Shown: positions 33,916-44,778, numbered from the stretch's first letter. The stretch: 64,000 bases of DNA from Umbilicaria muhlenbergii (GCA_000611775.1 KK106984.1:2142580-2206579); one strand, 5' to 3'. Numbers and translations are program-made. The notes: a model not told the origin generated them from the sequence alone.

Positions 33916-36900
33916 ACAGGTATGACATTCTTTTGTCATAACTTCTGTTGTATTAAGTGTCTTAGCTGCAGCATCATTGCAGCAAGCATGTATAATTTCT
34001 TCTGCATTAACTTATAATCCTTGCTTTCTAAATAGAAGGACTGTCACATTATTTCAGCAGCAGTTGAGATATTGACAGTCTTCAGCAGTTCATAATCAGG
34101 TCATCTTGATAAACTGTCAACAGAGTTCTTCTTGCCCTCTTGATATGTGATCTTAAAGTCATACTCAGTGAGCTTTTCAGCTCACTTGAGCTGCCTTCAT
34201 GTGAGGTTTGAGGTAGTCATAAATCAAACAAGGTTTGCATGATCAGTCAATATGATGATCAGGTGCCTAGCGCCTCAACAGTAATACTGTTAATGATGCA
34301 TGACTTTCATGATGACAAAGAGCTCTTGCTCATCTGTATTATATCAAGTCTCAGTATTTAACAGCTTCTTACTGTAGTAAGTAATTAATAATCAGTGCAA
34401 TTGATCATCAACCTTGAAGTGTTGCATCAAGATTTCACCAATTGTGAATTCAGAGGCATTCATTTCAACCCTCATGAGTTTATTTTCATTGAAATAATGT
34501 AGTAATGAAGCACTCATGAAGGTCTCCTTCAAAGCATTAAATGCTTTCAATGTGACTTCTGAGAGTGAAAAAGAGGCAGATATGACATTTTCTTGTTATA
34601 ACTTTCCTCTGACTTGCAGGTTGCATGCTGAATACTTTGTATTAAATCTTCACAATGAGATCAGGCTGTTCTGCTTTCTTTTAATAATAATTCATTGAGA
34701 TTGAAGAGGAGAGAGTGATGTATCTTCAGTCTTCTTTTTATTCTTTCCTGTTTTCAGAAGATTTAACAGTGATGCTGCAATTTATAAATAATCTCTTATA
34801 AACCTTCAGAAGAAGTTGATGAAGCTTAAAAAAATCTGCAATTCATGAATGTTCTCTGAGGGTAGTCATTCTTCAACAGCGTGAATTCTTTCTAAACTCA
34901 TATGTATGTCTTCAGTATTGATTTTAAACCTCAGGAAGTTCACTTCTGTTGCATTAAAGAAGCATTTGCTGATCTTAAGATGAAGATCATGATGTTATAA
35001 TGCAATTAATACTTGTTGTACATGCTCTTCATGTTCAGATTCATCTTTGCTGAAGATCAGGATATCATCTAAATAAATCACATAAGTTATATCAAGGAAC
35101 TCATTAAGAGCCTTATCAATGAATGCCTGAAACATAGCAGGAGCATTCATGAGACTGAAAGACATGATAAGATATTTAAACAGACTGAATCATGTTCAGA
35201 ATGCTGTTTTTCACTCATCTTCACCCTTGATTCATATTCAATTATATGCATTCTTGCAGTTCAGCTTAGTGAACTTCTTAACTCCTTGAAGATGATTCAA
35301 CATGTCTGATATAAGTGGTAGTGAGTAGCAATTTTTAATGATAATATCATTCAAGTGCTTATAATCAATGACTAATCATAAGCTGCCGTCTGATTTTAAT
35401 ACAAACATAACAGGTGAAGCTGCAGATGATATTAATTTACAGATTATGTCTGTTTTTATAACATCATCTAAATATACCTTCAGTACATTGAGTTCAGCTG
35501 AAGACATTGAGTATAACTTTCTGAATAAAGGTTGCTGCTCTGATTTTAAGTCAATGACATGATCATGTGAACCTCTTTCAGGTAAAGACTGCTTCTCAGC
35601 TGCTTAAAATATGTCTGTGAAATCATGATATTCAGGAGGTAAACTGTCATAGACATTGTTGTACTCTTTGTCATATCACAATGAGTTTATCTGTAGGGTA
35701 TATTTTTTCATATCAGTCACTAGGTTCATCAGCTCTATAAAGCAGTCAGTAATGATGAGGTTGTTCATACATAAAACATTCTTCAACATCTTCTTTTCAC
35801 TGATGATGAATATACAGCATGCAGTAGTATGTTTTGACTTTCTTTATAAAAATTTACTCATATCATAATAATGATTTAAGTTTGCATGAACTAAAAATGA
35901 TAACCTGAGGACAAAAGGAGCTGATGTGTTGTCTTATGTGATAAAGAAATAATTGTTATAATGATAAGATTAACTGTCAGTGTTGTATGCTGTAATCATC
36001 AGTATGACAGACTCTGATAACTCAATCACATTACCTCATGCATTACCTTGAGCCTCATAGGATTCAGTCAGTAGAGACAGCTTATTGATAACATCTCATG
36101 TGATTGTATTGCCCTGACTGCTGTTGTCAATAATATATGAATATTGTGAAGATTTGCTCATCATATCACTCATTGTCATTATGTGCAGTTTTACCTCTAG
36201 TTGCCCTGATATCAGATGTGAGATATCATCAATAATCAGTAGTGAGGCAAACTGAAGATGATTCATGAGTCATTTATTTGCATTAACTGCAGTGAAGACG
36301 GCTGTAGATTATTCAATCATACAATTATTTATTCAATGATTAATGACTTCACATTTAATGCAGAGACCTGCTGATCTTCATGCATTCACTTTATTCCTTG
36401 AGATGAAGTCTTCTTGTCAACATGAGGAGGTTGTGAATGTTTATGTCATCATTGTAATTACTCTCTTGATGATTAATATATGATTGAGATTCTGACTCTG
36501 ATTGCAGTCACTTTCATGATAAAAACCTCATGAGTTGTTCTCTCTTTCACAGCTGAATTGAGTGAATTGAGTGCAGATTATTTATTATTCAGTAGAGGAT
36601 TCTTTTCTGTCATAGTATGACATCTGTGTCATACTTTTGTCATTATTATCAGTTTTGCTTTGATGATCCTTTTTGATGTCTGAGTGACTTCAGAACAATT
36701 CATGATTAATGATGACATCAAGATGTGCTGAAATTTCTTGCACTGACTGTCTTGCAACCTGCGTCAGATCTCAACATCATAATTCAGTCAGAATGTGATG
36801 AAGAAGTCTTGATCATCAGTGATCTCAAATGAGCATCTCACTGATTTTCTTATGTGAAGTTGAGAGGAAGCAGTAGAGTTCTGATAATTTATTATATCAA

Positions 36901-37710
36901 AAGATGATTATATCATGATTGCAGAATTCAACTGCATTAAAGATGATGATATTTTGTTCATTCATATCTTCACTGAGGAATAGGTTCTTCTTTAGAATTT
37001 TTAAAAAGTTGTTGTAAATGACTCAAGTGTGATCATGCTGCTCCTTTTGCTTTCATCAGTCACTCATAACTGTTTTCTCAAGGTAGGTGCCTGCTCAGAT
37101 GATGAAATCTCATTTAATAAGAAATTACTCTGACATCAGTTCCTGATTCTGATTAATTTCATTCAAGTATTTTTAAAGTTTTCATCTCATGACTTTGATG
37201 CCTCCTGCATAGAGATGAGGCTCTCATGACTTTATAAGATGTTGAAAAGAGGGAGGTGTGATGTCTGTTGTAACTCAACATCATAATTCATGTGATGAAC
37301 TTGTGTCATTTTTTAAGTTTATCATAATTGAAGGACCTTCTTGCAGATGTTAATTAAACTCTTAAAGCTTTTTTTTATTATCTTCAAACTCAATTTCTTG
37401 TCATATGCATCATAATTGTAATCACTGATGCTTGATGACTTCCTGATTGTGAGCAGTGACTGCTTCAAGATCATTAATGAAGTCATTGAGGTTACCTGCA
37501 TCAATATATTCATCATTGTCATTGACAATGTCAGAAGCAGAGATGTTGACAGTTGATAATGTAAATCTGTTAATTAAAGGCTCTGATTCAACTTAATTGA
37601 CTGCTTCACTGACCTGATGAGATTAAAGTGTTGATGTCATCATGTCTTATTTACTTTTGACATGACCGTTCACCTGAAGGTACTGAGTGATCAGTATGTA
37701 AAAGATGAAG

Positions 37711-37979
37711 TGTACAACAAAGTGTTGTAAGTGTGTTTAAACAGAGTGTCATAAACAATATAATCATGATGAGGTCAATGCAATGATTATATGTCTTCTA
37801 TTCAGTGACAAAACTGATCATTGAGGAAGCAGGTTTCTGAACCTCCTTGTGAAGAGTTTTCACTTGATGTCAAGATACTACTCACTGAGTCATCATATAA
37901 ATGAGTTATAATGATGTACTATCATACTGTTGTACTGTCATACTGTCATACTACTATATATGATGACCCTGATAATACA
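37711..37979 (-). repeat. Gypsy-2 5' LTR (269 bp)
   Basis: Partner of 19378-19646; same length and same blocks. Confidence 0.88.
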
Positions 37980-40226
37980 ACAAAAAGGGACTCCTCTCAG
38001 TTGATTTTGAGGATGAGGAATGAGTCTCAAGTGATGATGAGCTATTTATTAACATAACACAGCTTATATCAAGGAACAATGAGACACCTCATGATGCCTG
38101 AGACATTTCAATATTTAAATTTATCAATGCATACAGTACTCCTTCATCTACGCCTTTGAGGGGAGCAGACAACAATGATGACACTGATTTTCTCCTTGAA
38201 GAGCTAAAAAACATGAAGTTCACATGATCAAGTGAAGCACATCATTTTGCACATAATCAGGAGGAATCATTCAATCAGAGAGAGTTTATCAACACCTCAG
38301 ATGACATATCACTTCAAAATGTCACACATCACTGTCAAGTAAAGACATCAGCCTTCACAGAGTTTACACATCAGTCAGCATGTATCATTGAGTTCATTAA
38401 GTTTAATAAATACCTGAATGAATATTATCCTCAACTTGATGAATGGAAATACCTCAAAATTAATGACAGAGGTGATTATGTGACAGCTGATAAGCTTGCA
38501 TCAACAGCTTCAACATCAACAGTTAATATCATGATGCTGTTTAAACACCTCATAATAACATTTAAGTCACACACTCACATGATCATCATCCTCATCATGC
38601 TTACTGCTGATGCTGACAATGCTGATACTGATGAACTGTTGATCTTAAAATAAATCATGACATCACCTCATTAACCTGAGTTCAAGAAGGCTATGCAGAC
38701 AGAATATGACTCACTCATTCATAACAACACATGAGAGCTCATCTCAACTCTTACAAGTCAACATGTTCTCACTGAATGCTGAGTCTTCAAAATCAAAAAG
38801 GATAAGTTAAGTAATATACTGAAATTCAAGGCCTGTTGAGTAGCACATGATTACAAGCAAGAAGAGAAATTAGACTTCATTGACATCTTCACCTCTGTGA
38901 TTAAACTGATGTCATGAAAAGTCATGATGACTGTCACCGCCAAGTGAGGCCTCAAAATATGATAAATGAACATCATGACAGTCTACCTGTTCAGATTTCT
39001 AGATGAAAAGGTCTACATATGACAGCTTACACTCATGAAAGACAGCACATCAAGAGTATGCTTATTAAAGAAGGCTCTTTACAGCCTGAAACAATTCACT
39101 CATGTGTGATATCAAACACTTCAAGATTTCCTAAAGAAGCTGAGTTTCAAATGCATTAACACTGATCATGAACTATTCATCTTCAATGACAAGTTCATAT
39201 ACATAATTATTTATGTTGATAACATACTTTTCTTCAGTGCTCCTGATGACCCTTGAGTCTTGAAAGTCATGCAAGAGCTCAGAGATCACTTTTAAATGAT
39301 TGACTTAAATGAAGTATCTCACTACCTAGGCATGAAAGTTGACAATGACATAAGAAACAAGATCATTACATTATGTTAATCAACTTACCTCAAGAAAGTC
39401 CTTGATAAGTATGACATGAAAGATGTCATGTTCACAAAGATATCAATGTCACCTGAAATACTCAACTCTCTGAATCCTAATTCAAATCAGGCATCAAAGG
39501 AGACAATTACATGATATCAATTAACTGTTGAAGCATTAATGTGATCAGTTATGCATTTCAAATTCAGATTGAATTTAACTCAGTTAATGATTATACTGAC
39601 ATGCTTCTGCAGCAATCTGAGCCTCACTCATGTGACATTAATCAAGCAGGTGTTCTGATATATTGCTGACATTATCAACAAAAGTTTAATTTTCAGAGGA
39701 AATGACATCCCTGATGATGTTGAAGACTACATCAATTCTGACTTCACTGACATCAGAATGAGCTGCAAATCAATTGATGACTATGTATTCAATCTAGCTG
39801 ACACAGTTATCAGTCACTCATTCAAGCTTCAAGTCATCATCACTTTATCTACATGTGAAGCAGAATATATCACAATGTGTGAGGCAGGAAAGGAAGCAGT
39901 TTGATTAAATCACTTACTCAAAGAGCTGAGATATCATGAGTCAACCTCAGTGCTACTCAAGGCTGACAATCAGGGGGCAATAGCATTGACAAAAAACCCT
40001 GAATTTCATCACTGAATGAAGCACATTGACGTTCAGTATCACTGAATTCATGAAGCAGTTGAATCAGGTCATATCAACATCAAATATGTATCTACAAAGG
40101 AGATGGCAGCTGATGGATTTATCAAATCATTACTGTTACAGGCATTTCAAGTCTTCCTCTACCTCATCAGCATGTCAGACGTGACCACAAGTGAAGAAGA
40201 TACACAAGCAGGTGCCTGAGAGGAAG

Positions 40227-40431
40227 TGTTGATACATAATAAAAATTTATGCATCATGTCTATCAGGCACACTACTAGCGTGATTAATACTTTAAACTCA
40301 ATGTAGTTAGCTCCTGCCTGCTGAGCAGCTGAGCAATATATTGCTCAACACTCAGCTAGATAATTAAATCAACTCAACTCTGAATAATGCTGCATCTACA
40401 TTTGATTCCTCCTATACACATATCCTTTATA
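40227..40431 (+). repeat. Copia 3' LTR (205 bp, strongly mutated)
   Basis: It aligns gap-free to 16337-16541. A purine-rich stretch (GAGAGGAAG) lies directly upstream. It is followed by the second CATCT target duplication at 40432-40436. Confidence 0.92.
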
Positions 40432-40977
40432 CATCTTGCCTCAGTCACTCAGACCCTCATGCCTCAGCTAGGACTAGACGGGCCCTAATGCCCTTTGAGA
40501 TTAGCTACAAACGCTGACTGTGTGCATTTTCTGAGGAGGGTCTGAGGGCGTAATTTTAAAAACAGGCCAGAAAACGCTTCATTTAGCTGTACACACACTC
40601 ATCATGACTGTATATAGAAAACGCTTCATGTCAAAATCTCAAGTCGTGGAGGCACAATAGTCACACAAAATCAACCACAATTTTGTTATTCAATGTTACA
40701 AATGTAATAAATTATATAATGGCCGCTTTATCTAATGCTGTAGTCAGTATTTCAAAAAAGTGTCTTGTTATTGAACAGTTTCTTAAGTCTTCACAGAGTG
40801 TACTTTTCAGTTCAAAACAGTGACCTTATACCTCAAAAACTAGACGGTCACACTCTCTCAAAATTGCTTCAACATTTAAACTCATTGATAGCAGCCACAG
40901 GACTGAGTTATATAGAAATCCCTAGCACTGAATCTTCTGTGTGATGAAAATGTAGAGATTTTGCATAACTTTTGCAT

Positions 40978-41004
40978 AGTTTTGTGCATAAAATGCACAA
41001 AACT
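40978..41004. repeat. Perfect 12-bp-arm palindrome inside the MITE
   Basis: AGTTTTGTGCAT, then AAA, then ATGCACAAAACT. It could form a hairpin or cruciform. Confidence 0.85.
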
Positions 41005-41013
41005 TGTGACGCG

Positions 41014-41092
41014 CAGAAAACAGCAGAGAAAACAGCAGAGAAAACAGCAGCAAAAACAGCAGCAAAGACAGCAGAAAAGGCAGCAGAACAGT
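41014..41092. repeat. 12-bp-period minisatellite inside the MITE
   Basis: AGAAAACAGCAG-type units repeat about six times with small variation. A minus-strand frame through it would read Ala/Val/Phe repeats but has no sign of being a gene. Confidence 0.8.
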
Positions 41093-41379
41093 AACAGAAA
41101 ATAAGTGTAAAGAGATAAGTTCTCAACGTGTGAGAAGTTTGTTTATGTTTTTGATTACTAAATAGAAAACAAGTATTTCTCAGATGTACACAGCAGAAAT
41201 ATCTGAGCATTGCACTAAACTTAAATTACATGTCTGGAAGTGATTTCAACCTGTAATTATCAATAACGCGCTCAGACCCTATGGAGAAAAGCTATCCGAA
41301 CAGGTTAGCTACATGGTTTTGCCAGGGTGGTGCGCGCTAGCAAGCCTTTTCGGAATGAGGTCTGAGCTAGCTGAGGCAA

Positions 41380-41387
41380 ACGACATC
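41380..41387 (+). repeat. Right copy of 8-bp target-site duplication
   Basis: ACGACATC, identical to 16328-16335. Confidence 0.8.
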
Positions 41388-41471
41388 GAAACCCCATCGC
41401 CGCAACAAAGCTGCACACCGTCAAATTACCTTCATCCCCATACCATTTCGGCCCACGCACTCAACCTCAAA

Positions 41472-41955
41472 ATGGCAGGCCACCACAACAGCGAGTCTCC
41501 CAATTCTACCACCCCAATTGAGCCGCCACAGCTAACATGCATGACCCCAGCCCTCGCCATGGACCCGGCACTGATTAAATACGCCAGTACGACCAACCCC
41601 GCTCCCGTTTCACGCCGCCCTTTTCCCCAATGGCGACACGGCTGACCTACCTAGACATGCAAGTGAATCGGCACAAATATTTCCGATGGACGCCGCGGAC
41701 GGCGTGGCTGACGTTCGCCTATATCGTGGCTGTGCCGGCGATGTTTGGGTATTTGGGGTTTGTTACTGATGTAAGTGGTGCCGGTTACCTTGGGCATCTC
41801 GCGAGTATATCTAGGCACTAGATGGGCTCCATGACTGGTCTTACAAGTCATGCGTCGGTATGAAAAGAGGAGAGGGTAATGGCTGACTTTTGGTGTTATA
41901 GGGGAAATACGACATGCGGGGCAAGCGACGAGGCGATACCATTGTCGAGTTTTAG
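41472..41955 (+). CDS. NADH:ubiquinone oxidoreductase B15 subunit (complex I, NDUFB4-like), 3 exons
   Basis: Spliced model of 94 residues: exons 41472-41586, 41655-41770 and 41902-41955 with GT-AG introns of 68 and 131 bp. A branch-point-like CTGAC lies upstream of the first acceptor. The joined protein reads DPALIKYANMQVNRHKYFRW, then TPRTAWLTF, one membrane helix (about residues 56-76), and the C-terminus GKYDMRGKRRGDTIVEF. This is the fungal B15 accessory subunit of the mitochondrial complex I membrane arm. The N-terminus is longer than I expect (about 30 residues before DPALIKY), so a downstream Met is possible. The repeat nest ends 92 bp before the start codon, so only a very short piece of native upstream sequence remains attached. 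Confidence 0.88.
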
Positions 41956-42273
41956 GTGGACCAGCTTGTACAGAGGGCATTTGGCGTTTCAACGGAGTTG
42001 GGATTTCCTGCATCATGCGGGTATTATGTACAGGAAGAAACCTCCGAGCATTGCGGCTTGTTGAAATCATTTGAATTCCGCATCTTCTCGAACCGTGACT
42101 TGTTGATCTGTCACTTGTCTGTCATGTGGAGCCCATACGAAACCACAAATCGTGGCAGACTGCCAGCAGAGGATCTTGTTCGCTAAGCATGAAGATCGGA
42201 GCTTTCCTCCTGACCAGTCCCTCGATCTACGTCCGAACATCTCAGGCTACTTACAAAGCTGACAACCTGTCCT
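41956..42273. other. Convergent intergenic region
   Basis: 318 bp between the ends of the complex I gene (+) and SAP18 (-). No gene or repeat seen. Confidence 0.5.
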
Positions 42274-43155
42274 TCAAAACCCCCCTCTTCCCCGTCCCCT
42301 GCCAAAGCCCCTCCCTCCACCCGGTCCGTCTGGCACCCTTTCCCCTCTCCTCCATTCTCCACTCGGCACCCCACCATCACCAAGTCTTCCACCATTAAAA
42401 CCACCCGGGCCTCCCCGCGCACCTCCCCTGACCCTGAAACCCCCAAAGCCATTCTCCCTGGGCCCGCCCAGCACACCACCCCTCCCTCCCCCAAAATCAC
42501 TTATCCCACCTCTAGGGCCTCCACCTGATCGAGGACCCCCAGACCCGGGTGCAGGTGGTGGCGCCACAGCTCCGTTCGCTAACGGCGGAAATATTGCGCA
42601 TGAGATATAATCTCCAATCACAAAGCGAGCATCTTGTAGTGTCTTGTCCGGCTCTCCGTTTAGCTCTCCGGCCATAGGCCCGTTCGTGACTACATTCGCT
42701 TCCTCGTCTGTAGGCATTATCCCTGGCCCTTCACCACCAACGACCACGCTGCCGAGCTCTTTACTCAAGTAGCGACCGGGGCTTGTACGATTGTCAGGGC
42801 GCGTATCGGGGAAAATGAGACGGTACGATAGTCGTGTGCCGATGATAGGGTCCGGGAGGAGGTTGGGAAGGGCTGAGGTTAGAAGGTGGGAGAGCTCGCG
42901 GAGGGTACATGAGGGCCAGGTATAGATTTGTAGGTGAGGAGGAAGTGCGCCGGTAGAGGAGGCTGAGGGGAATTCGTCTAGTCTGTCTATGTTAGGCTGC
43001 GTGGACTATAGACGAGCGACTCAGCTGAAGTTTGAAGGGTAAGAGACTATTTGCGCTTACCGGTGGAACGCGCCAGAGCGGTAGAAGAGCTTTAGGTGGA
43101 AGGGAGTAGTTGTTTGGCGGTCGACCTTGCCGCCGGGACCTGTTTGCATGGCCAT
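42274..43155 (-). CDS. SAP18: SAP18-like histone deacetylase complex subunit with RGG-rich tail, 2 exons
   Basis: Minus-strand model of 267 residues: exons 43155-43061 and 42982-42274, intron 79 bp, GT-AG. The ubiquitin-like SAP18 fold is clear: TTPFHLKLFYRSGAFHRLDEF, LPPHLQIYTWPSCTLRELS, HLLTSALPNLLPDP, GTRLSYRLIFPDTR and GRYLSKELGSVV. SAP18 is a subunit of the Sin3 deacetylase complex and also of the ASAP complex at exon junctions. The last about 90 residues are Gly/Arg-rich with many RGG, RGR and GGPRGG units, a typical RNA-binding low-complexity tail; I do not recall such a tail in animal SAP18. It is divergent from PRP18 with 251 bp between starts. Confidence 0.9.
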
Positions 43156-43406
43156 GATGCTGAAGATAGGATAGACAGCTTAGTGTGTATCAGCGCCGTA
43201 TAGCCATTGGTTCCAATTGCATTATATCTATATCCATATGGTTGATGCAGGGAATGAGGCTGAAGCTTGAAGACTGCCAAGCGAGGAACGGGCGCCACAG
43301 ACGCTAAGCCTTATCTTGTGCGACCTCACCTCCAATTCCTACCTGCAGTGCCTGCTGCGTTCTATAGCTGTATCTTGACCTGAACTCGCAAACTACTTCC
43401 GCCAAT
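43156..43406. promoter_or_regulatory. Shared divergent promoter of SAP18 and PRP18
   Basis: 251 bp separate the two start codons, so both promoters must overlap. Both products can act in RNA processing, which makes joint control plausible. No specific site recognised. Confidence 0.5.
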
Positions 43407-44585
43407 ATGGATTTCGCGGCCTTGATGTCCAAGGAGATATCCAAAGGCAAAACTCCCCCGCAACAAACCGCCGACTCCGAACCCACAAAAAAATATCTCA
43501 AGCGCGCAGAGCTCGAAGCGCAACGCCAAGAAGCCTACCTCCAAGAACAAAAAGCCATCCAGCGCGAGCGTGAAGAAAAGCTATCCAAGAAGCGCAAACT
43601 AGAAGAAGAAGAAGCCGCCCGTACCCGCGAACGGGACGAAAAGCGCCGCCGCCTGGCAGAAGAATCCCGCAAGCGCCGGGAAGAAGAAGAAGAGAAAGCA
43701 GAGCGGGCCCGCCGCCGCCGCTTGGGTCTACCAGACCTACCACCGAAAACCCAAGACGCCGACAAAGAAGGCACGCCCTCGGCCGACGGCGAGGAAGACA
43801 TCCCAGACGAAGACCTAATCTCCAAACTCCGCGCCCTGTCCGAACCCACCACCCTCTTCGGCGAAACCCACAAACTCCGCCTCCGCCGCTACCAGCACCT
43901 AACCGCCCAACCCCCCCCCTCACCACCAACCCAAACCACCGGCCCCATCCCCACCACCCTAACCCTCGTCCCCGAATCCGAAATGCTCGTCCCCGCCACC
44001 CCGCCCACCGACCCCGCCGGCCGCGCCTTCCTATTCCGGCAGTTGGCATCGTACTTCACGATGGTGCTGACAGAATGGTCCGTGGCGCTGGCGCAGCGGC
44101 CCGAGAGCGTGAAGACGAGTTTCCAGGGCAAGGCGGCGTGGAAGGCGATGGAGCAGTCGCGGGAGAACATGCGGCCGTTGTTTCGGCGGTTTGAGCGGGG
44201 GGAGGTGGAGGAGGGGATATTGGGGCCGGTGGTGGGGATTGTGAGGGCGGCGCAGGAGAGGAGGTATGTCGATGCTAATGATGGGTATTTGACGTTGAGT
44301 ATTGGGAAAGCGTGAGTGCGCCCCTTGTTCCTGGTTTTACGGTTTGGTTTTGTGAAAGGATTGGGTTGGGGTGCTGACGGTGGGATTAGGGCGTGGCCGA
44401 TTGGGGTTACGATGGTGGGGATTCATGAAAGGTCGGCACGGGAGAAGCTGCATGAGAGTGATAAGGGGCAGGCGCATATTATGAGTGATGAGGTTACGAG
44501 GAAGTTCTTGCAGAGTATTAAGCGCTGTCTTAGCTTTGCGCAGACGAGGTGGCCGCCGGATGATCAGTTGCAGCTTATGGGCTGA
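43407..44585 (+). CDS. PRP18: Pre-mRNA-splicing factor Prp18, 2 exons
   Basis: Spliced model of 366 residues: exons 43407-44311 and 44390-44585, intron 78 bp. The N-terminal third is a charged Glu/Lys/Arg-rich coiled coil (about residues 25-110). Next comes the short splicing-factor motif shared by Prp18 and Prp4: DEDLISKLRALSEPTTLFGE near residue 135. The C-terminal Prp18 helical domain follows (about 210-360), with the conserved loop spanning the splice junction as SIGKAAWPIGVTMVGIHERS. Prp18 acts in the second catalytic step of splicing, positioning the 3' splice site with Slu7. The coding strand is extremely C-rich around 43840-44010 and G-rich around 44150-44270. Confidence 0.93.
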
Positions 44586-44778
44586 GGGCTTGGATGGTCT
44601 TCCTAACGATATATTACAATGCACATGTTCAGGCATTAGTGCGGCAAAATAGCCTAAGAAGCCATTATTCTGCTGGTGATGCCATATAGCTAACGTCGAG
44701 CTTCTTCTTTAGCTGGTCTCAAGCTCCTTCTCCAGCTAACCTCAAACTCATCCACCACCCCAAATCCTACCAGCCACC

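Larger units (their letters stand above)
19378..37979 (-). mobile_element. Gypsy (Metaviridae-type) LTR retrotransposon fossil 'Gypsy-2', inserted in the Copia
   Basis: Two 269-bp LTRs (37711-37979 is 5', 19378-19646 is 3' on the minus strand) enclose the element. A purine-rich tract abuts the 3' LTR (19647-19657 read on the minus strand). Parts from its 5' end: gag-like region (about 37.7-36.3 kb), protease region (about 36.2-35.7 kb), reverse transcriptase with a YLDD-type active-site block at 35041-35090, RNase H (about 34.8-34.1 kb), and integrase with an H2C2 zinc finger at about 33120-33185 and core to about 32.4 kb. A long 3' region (about 32.0-30.2 kb) is interrupted by the Gypsy-1 insertion 66 bp from the 3' LTR. 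Without that insertion it is about 8.1 kb. It is heavily broken, with dozens of lesions. The flanking 5-mers are no longer identical, as expected after hypermutation. Confidence 0.88.
16337..40431 (+). mobile_element. Copia (Pseudoviridae-type) LTR retrotransposon fossil, split by nested insertions
   Basis: Two 205-bp LTRs (16337-16541 and 40227-40431), each starting TGTTG, are flanked by the 5-bp duplication CATCT (16332-16336 and 40432-40436). The first LTR is followed by a primer-binding site. Orientation is plus. Parts in order: leader with two tandem-repeat blocks (16594-16975), gag with a zinc-knuckle-like Cys/His cluster near its end (about 17020-17930), protease region (about 18000-18400), and integrase with HHCC region and catalytic core (about 18480-19350). 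After the nested insertion come reverse transcriptase (about 38650-39500) and RNase H (about 39800-40150). The gag-PR-IN-RT-RH order is diagnostic of Copia. Without the insertion the element is about 5.5 kb. It is broken, with many dozens of lesions from C-to-T hypermutation, and cannot be autonomous. Confidence 0.92.
40436..41379. mobile_element. Non-autonomous DNA transposon (MITE-like, hAT-type target duplication)
   Basis: 944 bp with imperfect inverted ends of about 25 bp: left 40436-40460 and right 41354-41379, both reading TTGCCTCAG from the outside and sharing CTCAGACC further in. An exact 8-bp target duplication (16328-16335 and 41380-41387) appears once the Copia insertion at its left tip is ignored. 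The 8-bp duplication fits hAT (or P) elements; the tip sequence is not a classical hAT CAGNG. There is no transposase. Copies of CTCAGACCC in both orientations near both ends (40451, 40538, 41272, 41361) look like subterminal transposase-binding repeats. The interior holds a 12-bp-arm palindrome and a 12-bp-period repeat. Base composition is less AT-biased than the LTR elements. Confidence 0.78.

Noticed and set aside
17000-40200. Many short open frames in the AT-rich block as host genes
   Set aside because: They are short, lie within recognised parts of the three LTR elements or antisense to them, and reflect low-GC mutated sequence.
16337-40431. A single giant 24-kb Copia element
   Set aside because: Internal LTR pairs, a second target duplication and two minus-strand Gypsy pol regions show nested insertions; the Copia itself is about 5.5 kb.
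17040-40431. Textbook CpA-to-TpA RIP
   Set aside because: CpA and TpG remain abundant and TpA is not raised; the LTR comparison points to CpG and CpC contexts instead.
40908-41210. 100-residue minus-strand frame with Ala/Val/Phe repeats
   Set aside because: It is produced by the 12-bp minisatellite inside the non-autonomous DNA transposon.
43498-44049. 183-residue minus-strand Gly/Arg/Trp-rich frame
   Set aside because: Antisense shadow of C-rich PRP18 coding sequence.
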